A DNA stretch of 64,000 bases from Bacteroidota bacterium (lineage in GTDB: Bacteria > Bacteroidota > Bacteroidia > Chitinophagales > Chitinophagaceae), in the NCBI GenBank assembly GCA_016711825.1, contig JADJSG010000008.1, positions 1 to 64,000 of the forward strand. Direction: 5' to 3'. The notes under the pieces were generated by a model. It saw nothing but the letters and a program-made list of their open reading frames with translations. It ran no database searches and was not told where the DNA came from. This document shows, piece by piece, positions 9,370 through 17,731 of this stretch. Made by a program: the position numbers and the translations under genes. The stretch's first letter is position 1. The number at the start of each line of letters is the position of its first letter.

Positions 9370-11853
9370 TTATTCATCTTGATCAACATCACCTAGTTGA
9401 AACACACTGCTATTGATCCCTATACGGATGCCATATACCGGGTTTTTGAAGTTGGTATAACCTGCCACACCATCTACTCTGATAAAACGTAAGAGTTTAT
9501 ACCCTATGTTTTCAAGCCCTAGCGATGCTTCCACATAGTTATTGTTGCTGTTTACATAATACGTATTGGTGGCAGCAACCAAATACCATTTTAATCTTCT
9601 AAACAAGGGAATTTTATTGGTAATCATTCCTAAAAAATGATGCTCTGCATGTAGGGTTGCATAAAAAGGTTCTGTATTGCTGTTTAGATAATAGGGCGAC
9701 AGTTGAAAGCTATTCATATAGGGCGATGCCAGGATGATTTGATTGCCATTAAAATGCGTATAATCTGCCAGGTAGCTTTTGGTATTGTGTAAAAATCCAC
9801 CTATTGTAGCCCTGTAATTAAAAGTACCCCAGCGATTTAGTCGCATATCATCATTCATCTCAATAAACCATTTGCTATAATCTACATCACTTCCCAATGC
9901 AGGTATACCATACGATATAGATGTTTTGAAAGTTGGGTATTTAGATTGTGTGGCAATAATTCTATCAGGATATTTAATATATTTTCTACCTGGCTGATAG
10001 CTTAGAGACAATTGATAAATCAATGCATTATGTGCAGGCTCCATACCACTTAATTTTTCGACAGGATAATTTTCAGTAAAAGTTATATTGTTTTTTCTAA
10101 AAGAAAACAAATTGCTATTATACAAAGGATTACGCGATTGATATTTTAACTGATTGGTTAAAGTAAAACCACTGATATGTCGGTACTGATATTTTAAGTT
10201 TCCGAACCATGCCTGATAAATTTTTAAATAATTGCTACCATAAAACAAGGTGTAGGCTGTATTAATCAATTCATTGACAGGTGCTTCATTATTGTACTGA
10301 AACACATATCGACCACCACTGAGGCTTAATTGTGATTTGTTGGTTTTGCCAAAAAAGTAATTTGTTGAAAATTTGGCATTGAATTGTCGATTGCTTAAAC
10401 CATAACGCATCAGCAATTTGCTGGTAAGACGCTGATCATCATTTATTTTTTTTCGATAGCTAATCCCATACCGATAATTAAATCCTTCAACAGTATTCCA
10501 ATTAAAATTATTGGTACCTATCAAAGGGGTTGTAGTGATTGTATTTTTTTCTCCCGCATTGTTTTTAAACCCTCTAAACACCATAGATTTAAAGCTGTTT
10601 TTATGCTTGGCCACGGTATCGGGTTTTGCCTTTTCAATACTATCCTTTTTAATAAAATCGGCAATTTCTTCAGCATTTAAGGGTATTGGGCGAATGGTGT
10701 CCCAATAATTGATACTTCGATTTAAGGCTTTTTCGTCGTATTCTTTTTCATATTTATTAAAGGTTTTTTTCTCATCGAAATTTAACTGGTAATCTGAAAA
10801 TATATTCACGAAATTACCCGTGATACCAAATCCCATTAATTTCAACTTAATTAAAAATGACTGGTCTTTTACCATCAATAAATCCTGCACAGGAACAAAT
10901 ACTTGTTTGATTTTCACAGTGTCTACTACTTCGAGCTGATGGTCTTTGTCGGCTACTAAATCAACACTATGCAAACGCCATTCATTTTCGATGATGTCTA
11001 TGATACCAGAAAAGAGGGGTTCAAACTTACGTCTTGGTATCACTTTAATTCTATTGATGAGTTTGCCATCTTCTACATACACATTGAGCAATTCATATTT
11101 ATAACTCAACATGGCTGTTTCGGCAATAGGAGACAATAATCCTCTCGGGGTGAGTTGACTGCCGATTTCAACATTGTTATCATATAGATTTATAAAAATA
11201 GGTTCGCTAAAACCATACCCATTTTTGTTCCCGCTCACCCGACTACTCAATACATTGATTTTAAATTTTTCAGGTCGTTTAAAATAGATCTCACTCACTG
11301 ATTCAGACAGCATAAGAATGCCCTTCGATTTTTCGAGTTCGTCTTTTGTTTCTGCTTTTGAATCGCCCCCTCCCAGCATACTTAAAAGACCTAAGTTTTC
11401 AGGGATTTCATCCAGTTTAAAATTTCCTTTGATATAGGCATGTACTTTAAATGCATCCAGCTGTTTGTTGTAGTATGCTCGTTTCTTAATGGTTTTTTTG
11501 ATGACCGCTAATGCTAAATTTTCACCACTCTTCACAACAACTTCCTTCAGTGATTTTTCATTCGTTTTGAGGGTGATATTTTTACTATTTTCTCCTTCTT
11601 TGATATTGATTTCAAATTCCATTTTCTCATACCCAACATACTGACAGATTAAAGTATGTGAACCTGTGCTGAGTTCAAAACTATAATAACCCTCCACATT
11701 GCTTGTAGTGCCTTTGGTAGTGCCTTTGATATAAATACTGGCAAACGATAAGGGTTCGCCTTTCGTATCTACTATACGACCTTTGAGAATGGCAGCGTTT
11801 AAGCTATGTATACAAAATAGTAAACTAATTAAGAGGATATATTTGTTAGACAT
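9370..11853 (-). CDS. DUF5686 family outer-membrane protein with carboxypeptidase-like regulatory domain
   Basis: 827 residues. Signal peptide ~1-20, then a carboxypeptidase-D-type regulatory beta-sandwich (~21-105; LKGRIVDTKGEPLSFASIYI ... VGYEKMEFEI), then a long DUF5686 region beginning near VVVKSGENLALAVIKKTIKKRAYYN and continuing to the C-terminus with alternating strands like an outer-membrane barrel. This architecture is common in Bacteroidota; its role is not established to my knowledge, though the family resembles TonB-dependent receptor partners. Convergent with the T9SS cargo gene (47-bp gap); the start faces a 363-bp AT-rich region. Confidence 0.82.
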   Translation of the reverse strand: MSNKYILLISLLFCIHSLNAAILKGRIVDTKGEPLSFASIYIKGTTKGTTSNVEGYYSFELSTGSHTLICQYVGYEKMEFEINIKEGENSKNITLKTNEKSLKEVVVKSGENLALAVIKKTIKKRAYYNKQLDAFKVHAYIKGNFKLDEIPENLGLLSMLGGGDSKAETKDELEKSKGILMLSESVSEIYFKRPEKFKINVLSSRVSGNKNGYGFSEPIFINLYDNNVEIGSQLTPRGLLSPIAETAMLSYKYELLNVYVEDGKLINRIKVIPRRKFEPLFSGIIDIIENEWRLHSVDLVADKDHQLEVVDTVKIKQVFVPVQDLLMVKDQSFLIKLKLMGFGITGNFVNIFSDYQLNFDEKKTFNKYEKEYDEKALNRSINYWDTIRPIPLNAEEIADFIKKDSIEKAKPDTVAKHKNSFKSMVFRGFKNNAGEKNTITTTPLIGTNNFNWNTVEGFNYRYGISYRKKINDDQRLTSKLLMRYGLSNRQFNAKFSTNYFFGKTNKSQLSLSGGRYVFQYNNEAPVNELINTAYTLFYGSNYLKIYQAWFGNLKYQYRHISGFTLTNQLKYQSRNPLYNSNLFSFRKNNITFTENYPVEKLSGMEPAHNALIYQLSLSYQPGRKYIKYPDRIIATQSKYPTFKTSISYGIPALGSDVDYSKWFIEMNDDMRLNRWGTFNYRATIGGFLHNTKSYLADYTHFNGNQIILASPYMNSFQLSPYYLNSNTEPFYATLHAEHHFLGMITNKIPLFRRLKWYLVAATNTYYVNSNNNYVEASLGLENIGYKLLRFIRVDGVAGYTNFKNPVYGIRIGINSSVFQLGDVDQDE

Positions 11854-12216
11854 CTAGGGTTTTTTTAATCAATCAATGAATTTAAATAAAAACAGCTAAA
11901 ATAATTTAAAAAGCAGTTATATAATCATTCTGAAAAAAATATAATGCCTATGATACATTTATTTCAAATATAATAAACTGAAGTTCTATGGCAGTATGCA
12001 TTTTTCCCCTTATTCTTTAAACTAAACAAAATAATATTTAAGTTATCGTTTATAAATTCTTACAGTAAAATTTTTTTATTGATATTTCAATTGGTTTTCA
12101 ATGAGCTTTGATTTGTTTACTGAATTATATAAAACATAAGCATCTATTTGTAATTTTTTTTCAACGATATTTATTTAATATTGCAAATAAATTACGAACC
12201 TACATAACATTATCAC
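11854..12216. other. Divergent intergenic region, no gene
   Basis: 363 bases, very AT-rich, between the divergent DUF5686 and M48 genes; it must carry both promoters. TAATATTG near 12176-12183 is a one-mismatch -7 candidate for the M48 gene. A stretch at about 11938-12000 (TATAATGCC ... ) may be a diverged copy of the dispersed repeat; I am not sure of it. Confidence 0.4.
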
Positions 12217-13020
12217 ATGAAATCTTTAAAATTGACTACCTGTTTACTGGTAATAATTACTGCTATTGCTTGCAACAAAAATGATGAAGGCATCAACATT
12301 TTTACCATCGAACAAGATAAGGAATTAGGTATGCAGGTAAAGCAAGAGATTGCCTCTGACCCTATTCAATACCCCATTTTGAGCCGTACAGCTTATCCGG
12401 GGGCTTATGCGTACCTCGATCAGATGAAAGCTACAATCCTCAATAGCGGCAATGTTACTTATAAAAATGAATTTGCCTGGGAGCTTTTTATTATTCATGA
12501 CGATGCCATTCAAAATGCATTTTGTACACCAGGTGGATATATTTATGTGTATACTGGACTTATCAAATATCTCGACAACGCCACTTCTCTTGCAGGGGTG
12601 ATGGGTCATGAGATTGCCCACGCCGACAAAAGACATTCAACCAATGCAATGACTAAACAATATGGTATCTCTACCCTTATTTCTATCGCATTGGGCGAAA
12701 ATCAAAATCAGTTGACAGATATTGCACAAAGTTTGGTTGGATTGACTTTTAGCCGTGAAAATGAAAGTGAAGCAGATAAATATTCAGTCAAATATCTTTG
12801 TCCTACCTTGTATCGTGCAAATGGTGCAGCCGAATTTTTTAGTAAAATTATTGCTCAGGGTGGTCAACAAATTCCTGCGTTTTTAAGTACCCATCCAAAC
12901 CCAGACAATAGGGTAGACAATATCAATGCAGAAGCCACCTCTTTATCATGTGTTGGTGGTGGAATTCCCGCAAATAGTGATATTACCGAATATAATAACT
13001 TTAAAGCAATGTTGCCTTAA
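12217..13020 (+). CDS. M48 family metalloprotease, lipoprotein
   Basis: 267 residues. The start carries a lipoprotein signal peptide with Cys at the end of ITAIAC (residue 19), so the mature protein is probably lipid-anchored in the periplasm. The zinc site is complete: HEIAH at 131-135 within GVMGHEIAHADKRHS, and the third ligand in SRENESEADKYSVKYL (about 183-185). FCTPGGYIYVYTGL is the usual M48 'PgGyifv' strand. Members resemble BepA/LoiP, which work in outer-membrane protein quality control; that role is an inference here. No TPR domain follows. Confidence 0.87.
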   Translation: MKSLKLTTCLLVIITAIACNKNDEGINIFTIEQDKELGMQVKQEIASDPIQYPILSRTAYPGAYAYLDQMKATILNSGNVTYKNEFAWELFIIHDDAIQNAFCTPGGYIYVYTGLIKYLDNATSLAGVMGHEIAHADKRHSTNAMTKQYGISTLISIALGENQNQLTDIAQSLVGLTFSRENESEADKYSVKYLCPTLYRANGAAEFFSKIIAQGGQQIPAFLSTHPNPDNRVDNINAEATSLSCVGGGIPANSDITEYNNFKAMLP

Positions 13021-13296
13021 GGTTTTTTATTGTTTATATAAATAGTCTATTTTTTTAAATATTACGTCTCGCATTCAATATTAATGCCAATGACATAGTA
13101 TAAATAGTTCAACTAAATAATGTTCAAATTCAATTTATGTAGGAAGGATACTCCATTTTTTACGAATCCGTTTTAAATAAATTGGGTATAACTTCCGTTT
13201 CTGGATACCAAACTGAAAGAATACCCCACATGTTGGGAATTCATATTAGTAGAATTAAAATATTTTTTTTACTTTTATAATCAAAATGAATTCAAC

Positions 13297-13665
13297 ATGG
13301 ATACGCAAGAATATATGGGGCAGGAAATATTGCCAGCCAATAAGCCAAGTTCGGATGAAAGAACCATGGCTATACTCAGTCATATACTATGTATCATCGG
13401 CTCGTTTATAGCCCCATTAATTATTTATTTGTTGAAAAAAGACGAATCGTCGTATGTGAAAGAACATGCTTTGGAGTCGCTTAATTTTCAAATCACCATG
13501 ATTATTCTATATATCATTTCTGGTGTACTTATTTTTATTTTAATCGGTTTTTTACTCATTTGGGCCTTGGGCATTATCAATTTAATACTTATAATTATTG
13601 CAACCATCAAGGCAAGCGAAGACAAACTTTACAGATACCCATTCAATTTTCGATTGATCAAGTAA
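13297..13665 (+). CDS. DUF4870 (Tic20-like) membrane protein
   Basis: 122 residues. After a ~22-residue soluble start come SSDERTMAILSHI, a first membrane segment (CIIGSFIAPLIIYLL), the conserved KKDESSYVKEHALESLNFQITM and two further hydrophobic segments, ending FRLIK. This is the DUF4870 pattern. Molecular function unknown. The gene stands alone, convergent with the cco cluster. Confidence 0.8.
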   Translation: MDTQEYMGQEILPANKPSSDERTMAILSHILCIIGSFIAPLIIYLLKKDESSYVKEHALESLNFQITMIILYIISGVLIFILIGFLLIWALGIINLILIIIATIKASEDKLYRYPFNFRLIK

Positions 13666-13723
13666 AATATTGGGTTGAAAATCTTTAGAAATGCCCTTTA
13701 TATTGATAGTACAACGTTGAAGT

Positions 13724-14410
13724 CTATTTTCTACAGGCTGTCTGAATTCCTTCGTGTATATCATGTGCATCACTCAAACCACGCATGATGAGCATAATAC
13801 CTGTAATCGCAAATATAAATGGATATATTTTCCTTAAATAGGTTCTAATAAGGGGTGAGAAATATTGGGCAAAAAATACCATACTCCACATTGCAGGTAA
13901 AGTGCCCAATCCGAAAAAACTCATAAACAATATACTCTTATACATGGTGCCTGTGGCAAATGCTGACGCAAGTGCTAAATATACCAACCCACAGGGTAGA
14001 AGGCCATTGAGGACCCCGATAAAATACAAATTTTGGATTGAATTTTTTTGGTATAATTTACCAAGTGTAATGGTCACCAGTTGATAAAAACGATTATTGC
14101 TAAATGCTGTGATGGTTTTTTTAAATACTAAAAAATAAATACTCATCAACACTAATAAAATACCAATAATAACTGATAACTCATGTTGAAATAAAAAAGG
14201 TAAAACCAATGATTGTGTGAGTCCTATCAATGAGCCATAAAATGCATAGGTGGTAATTCTACCCAAATTGTAAACAAGTGCCGAAAACATTCTGTCAGGC
14301 ACTTGTTGACTACGCATGGGCAATGACATTGCCAAAGGGCCACACATACCAATGCAATGGGTACTACCCACAAAACCCATGACCCATGCCGAAAGTATCA
14401 GCCACCACAT
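13724..14410 (-). CDS. SafE/DsbD_2-type membrane protein of the cbb3 oxidase locus
   Basis: 228 residues with about six membrane helices. The first helix carries STHCIGMCGPLA, the Cys-bearing motif typical of the 'sulfite exporter TauE/SafE' or 'cytochrome c biogenesis transmembrane (DsbD_2)' proteins encoded beside cbb3 oxidase genes in Bacteroidota and other bacteria. Those neighbours suggest a part in metal delivery or redox maturation of the oxidase, not sulfite export; that is inference from context. It begins one base after the ccoH stop, so it is the last gene of the cco operon. Confidence 0.8.
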   Translation of the reverse strand: MWWLILSAWVMGFVGSTHCIGMCGPLAMSLPMRSQQVPDRMFSALVYNLGRITTYAFYGSLIGLTQSLVLPFLFQHELSVIIGILLVLMSIYFLVFKKTITAFSNNRFYQLVTITLGKLYQKNSIQNLYFIGVLNGLLPCGLVYLALASAFATGTMYKSILFMSFFGLGTLPAMWSMVFFAQYFSPLIRTYLRKIYPFIFAITGIMLIMRGLSDAHDIHEGIQTACRK

Positions 14411-14836
14411 TTATAGAAATATTTTCTTTTCTGTATAAAATTTTGTGCCACTGCTTTCCCAATTGATTTGTAAAGTATAAGCACCATGTAAAGCAGAGAT
14501 GTCAATTGCTTGAGCATTCTCACTTGTCGGTTTAATGATGATTTCTTTGTCTTTTGATTTGTCTGCTGCGTAATAAAGTTTCATAACGCCTGAAATATTG
14601 GCAACTTCTTTTGGGAAAAAGACATTGAGAACCCCTTCTTTTGTTTCGGTGATTACATTTTGCGACAAGTTTGTCACATTGGCCTTCTCATCTATTTTAT
14701 CCTGAAACTTGAGCTCTTCTTCATAATACTTTTCTGTTACAAGGTCGAGTGGGGTATTGACACTTCTGACTGCAAAATATCCCATCATGGATACAAATGC
14801 GATAAGGGTGATGATGATGTAGTGAAACCAATTCAT
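14411..14836 (-). CDS. ccoH: FixH/CcoH family protein
   Basis: 141 residues. One N-terminal membrane anchor (~4-23), then PLDLVTEKYYEEELKFQDKIDEKANV, the conserved region of FixH, and a periplasmic beta-domain. CcoH is needed for assembly or stability of cbb3 cytochrome oxidase. It sits 22 bases downstream of ccoG and directly before the SafE-like gene, the usual order. Confidence 0.86.
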   Translation of the reverse strand: MNWFHYIIITLIAFVSMMGYFAVRSVNTPLDLVTEKYYEEELKFQDKIDEKANVTNLSQNVITETKEGVLNVFFPKEVANISGVMKLYYAADKSKDKEIIIKPTSENAQAIDISALHGAYTLQINWESSGTKFYTEKKIFL

Positions 14837-14858
14837 AATGTGTTTATTTAAAGGTAAA

Positions 14859-16370
14859 TTAATTAACAGGTGCCATAAAAGTTGTTTGAATCGTGCTAAT
14901 GATTTCTGTACTGTCGTAAATATCTATGGCTAAGTTAGATTTTTTTTCTTGAATACTGTTTAAAGGGATGGTAATAAAAAATTGTCCTTGTTTTTCTTCT
15001 CCTGCCGGTACCACTATTTTTTCCTGTCCGATCAGTTTGATACTGCCTTTGTTATTTTTGAGTAGAAAATGGATATGCATCATTTGATTGCGTTTATTGG
15101 CAACCTTAAAGTTATACAAATTACTGATGGTACCATCTTCATGTTCCTGGTAAAACTGTCCAGGTGTTCGCAATATTGAAGCGTCAATAACTGAATGGCT
15201 CATAAAGGTAAATGCAAGTATACCAAGTAACACAACCAATACCCCTGAATAAGCTAAAATACGTGGTGTAATGGTCGCTTTTTTATGATTGACAATCATA
15301 TCTTCTGAGGTATATCTTATCAAACCTTTGGGTTTGTTGATTTTTACCATGATATCATCGCAAGCATCTATACAAGCGGTACAATTGATACACTCAAGTT
15401 GGGTGCCATTTCGAATGTCAATACCAGTAGGGCAAACCATTACGCATGCTTTACAATCAATGCAATCACCTAATGGCTTTTCTTCAACAGATGCCAGAGA
15501 AATGGGTTCATGTATTTTTTTACAACCATCGCATTTGCCTGTGCAATTGCTTCCATCATCATGCACTGCAATGGGTTGTGGCTTAGTTTGTTGATTCTTT
15601 TTTAATTTACCTCTGGGCTCTCCTCTTATATAATCATACGCCACAAGAATTGATTTTTTATCAAGCATGACACCTTGTAATCTGCCATAAGGACAAGCAA
15701 CAATACATATTTGTTCTCTTAAAAAAGCATAGACTGCAAAAAAGACAAAGGTAAATAAAATCAATATCACCAGTCCTACGATATGCATAGAAATGGGCTC
15801 TGTCATGATTTTGATTAAAGCTGGTTTACCTATGATATAAGCCAGAAATGTATTGGAAATGGCAAAGGATACCATAAAAAACACCAAATATTTAAAAGCC
15901 CTTTTAAAGATTTTTTGTGAAGTCCAGGCGCTGTTTTGTAAACTCCTTTGTTGTTGAGCATCTCCGTCTATCCAATATTCAATTTTTCGAAATACCATTT
16001 CCATGAAAATCGTTTGGGGACATGCCCATCCACAAAATAATCGACCAAATACAACTGTAAATAAAACGACAAACACGATAAAGGTGAGCATCGCCAAACC
16101 AAATACAATCAAATCTTGCACACCAAAGTGTAAACCAAAAATAATAAACTTTCGGGTAACAACATTGAGCATAAATAGCGGTTCGCCTTTGTAACTTAAG
16201 AAGGGCAATCCGAAAAATACGATTAAATAAAATAGACTTACGAGGGTTCTTACATTATAAAACCATCCCTTCGGTTTTTTTGCAAATATCCATTTCCTGC
16301 TACCATCTTTTTCAAGCGTTGTAATCGTATCACGGTAATTGTGTTCATCAGGATTTATTATTGCAGACAT
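14859..16370 (-). CDS. ccoG: Cytochrome c oxidase accessory protein CcoG (FixG/RdxA)
   Basis: 503 residues. Membrane protein with helices near 38-60, 85-110, 160-180, 195-215 and 345-365. It has RLFCGWACPQ after the second helix and two [4Fe-4S] ferredoxin motifs: CIDCKACVMVCP starting at Cys303 and CINCTACIDACD about 25 residues later; a further Cys group NCTGKCDGCKK precedes them. The C-terminal ~130 residues form the periplasmic Ig-like domain of the family. CcoG takes part in cbb3 oxidase biogenesis, probably in copper reduction or handling. Ten bases separate it from ccoP upstream. Confidence 0.93.
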   Translation of the reverse strand: MSAIINPDEHNYRDTITTLEKDGSRKWIFAKKPKGWFYNVRTLVSLFYLIVFFGLPFLSYKGEPLFMLNVVTRKFIIFGLHFGVQDLIVFGLAMLTFIVFVVLFTVVFGRLFCGWACPQTIFMEMVFRKIEYWIDGDAQQQRSLQNSAWTSQKIFKRAFKYLVFFMVSFAISNTFLAYIIGKPALIKIMTEPISMHIVGLVILILFTFVFFAVYAFLREQICIVACPYGRLQGVMLDKKSILVAYDYIRGEPRGKLKKNQQTKPQPIAVHDDGSNCTGKCDGCKKIHEPISLASVEEKPLGDCIDCKACVMVCPTGIDIRNGTQLECINCTACIDACDDIMVKINKPKGLIRYTSEDMIVNHKKATITPRILAYSGVLVVLLGILAFTFMSHSVIDASILRTPGQFYQEHEDGTISNLYNFKVANKRNQMMHIHFLLKNNKGSIKLIGQEKIVVPAGEEKQGQFFITIPLNSIQEKKSNLAIDIYDSTEIISTIQTTFMAPVN

Positions 16371-16379
16371 GCTTAATTT

Positions 16380-17549
16380 CTATTTTTTTGTAGAGTCAGT
16401 GGTATTGACGACAGTAGTACTATCATTTGTAATGGTGGTAGCATTAGCAGCCGCGTCATAAATAACACCTTGTGGTTCTTTGCCACCAGCAACATTGGTG
16501 CCTACCAGTTTGGTGAGTATAAAGGATGATACTGCTTGTATGTCTCCAGGTTTGATTTCTGATTGCCATGAACGCATACCTTTGGCAGGTACACCATACT
16601 TAATGGTTGAAAATAAACTTTTGATATCACCACCATGTATCCAATAATTATCGGTAAAGTTTGGACCTACACCACCTTGACCTTTATCGCCATGACAAGC
16701 CACACAGTTTTGAATATATATTTTTTCCCCAGCAGCTAATACTGTTGCATCACTCGATAATACCACTGTTTTTTCATCAATTGAATTACCTGCTTTTTTT
16801 AGATAAGCTTCTTTGTCCACAGCTGCTTGAGCTAATTCATTTTCGTATTCTTCAATCATCAATGGACTCGCTTCTATTACATGATAATTAATCCAGTAGG
16901 CAAATGCAGCGATTACGGTAATGATAAATATGTATTTAAGCATCGGAGGCATGCCATTGTCGAGTTCTTGTATGCCGTCATAGTCGTGGTCAGTCAGCAT
17001 CTCAGCCTCTTTTTCTATAGGTAAATCGTTGCCCAACATGGTATTAAATTGTAACCATTTTGGCAATTTGCTTGCCATGGGTTGTACTAATCCTTTTTTA
17101 AGTAAATAGATATAAAGAATATAGCTTAAAACCAACAATACCAAAAATTCAAAAATTAACACAAATAACATCACCCAAAAAAGCGTTGAATCCATTCCAA
17201 ACATAAGGCCAGATGAGGCTGCAGGAACTTCTGTAGTAGTCGTAACCGCATCTTGTGCATTTCCGCTGAGGGTACTCATTAAAAGAAGAATAACCATTCC
17301 TATTTTTTTATTTTCTTTTATTTTCTTCCACATTTCATTGGTATCGTTCATAACAATAGCAGAAACTATTTTACCAATAATAACGATAACAATGAGTAAT
17401 ATGATGATTGAAAGTAACATCAACATCACTGGCCCATTTGACCAAAAGCTTGTTTGAGCACCCGTATCAGCAGCTTTCAATGCGGTATTTATAAACAGGA
17501 GGAGAATCGTGATTAAACAGATTTTTTTTATCGAAAAAAGTATTTTCAT
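16380..17549 (-). CDS. ccoP: cbb3-type cytochrome oxidase subunit III (CcoP), mono-haem
   Basis: 389 residues. An N-terminal signal-like helix and a second helix (~36-60), another hydrophobic stretch at ~88-100, a helix at ~125-150, then the typical CcoP N-domain with HDYDGIQELDNGMPP before an anchor helix (~208-225). A single haem-binding CVACH lies at 282-286 in a cytochrome c domain with its distal Met in KGMRSW. Proteobacterial CcoP has two haems; one is usual in Bacteroidota. The part before residue ~110 is longer than in proteobacterial CcoP. It passes electrons to the CcoNO core. Cotranscribed with ccoQ (14-base gap). Confidence 0.9.
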   Translation of the reverse strand: MKILFSIKKICLITILLLFINTALKAADTGAQTSFWSNGPVMLMLLSIIILLIVIVIIGKIVSAIVMNDTNEMWKKIKENKKIGMVILLLMSTLSGNAQDAVTTTTEVPAASSGLMFGMDSTLFWVMLFVLIFEFLVLLVLSYILYIYLLKKGLVQPMASKLPKWLQFNTMLGNDLPIEKEAEMLTDHDYDGIQELDNGMPPMLKYIFIITVIAAFAYWINYHVIEASPLMIEEYENELAQAAVDKEAYLKKAGNSIDEKTVVLSSDATVLAAGEKIYIQNCVACHGDKGQGGVGPNFTDNYWIHGGDIKSLFSTIKYGVPAKGMRSWQSEIKPGDIQAVSSFILTKLVGTNVAGGKEPQGVIYDAAANATTITNDSTTVVNTTDSTKK

Positions 17550-17562
17550 TATGCTTGTTTTT

Positions 17563-17724
17563 TTAATTATCGAATGGGATATTTTTAATTTTGTCTAACG
17601 TTTTCTTGTCTGCTTTTATCACAAAGAATAACAGTGCAACAAAGAATACAAAGAATATGAGGAGTGATGCCAAGGGGAATACCCCTACACCATCTATTGT
17701 TTTGAGATAATTGATAAATTTCAT
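17563..17724 (-). CDS. ccoQ: cbb3-type oxidase small subunit CcoQ
   Basis: A 53-residue gene found by reading between ccoNO and ccoP. It starts MKFINYLKTIDGVGVFPLAS, continues with one membrane helix (LLIFFVFFVALLFFVI) and ends in a charged cytoplasmic tail KADKKTLDKI ... PFDN. Length, single helix and position between ccoO and ccoP are those of CcoQ/FixQ, a small subunit that stabilises the CcoP association. Seven bases follow the ccoNO stop. Confidence 0.88.
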   Translation of the reverse strand: MKFINYLKTIDGVGVFPLASLLIFFVFFVALLFFVIKADKKTLDKIKNIPFDN

Positions 17725-17731
17725 GATTCGT

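Noticed and set aside
13724..14410. Sulfite exporter function for the TauE/SafE-like protein
   Set aside because: The Cys motif and its place at the end of the cco operon fit the cbb3-associated DsbD_2/SafE group better; no sulfur genes adjoin.
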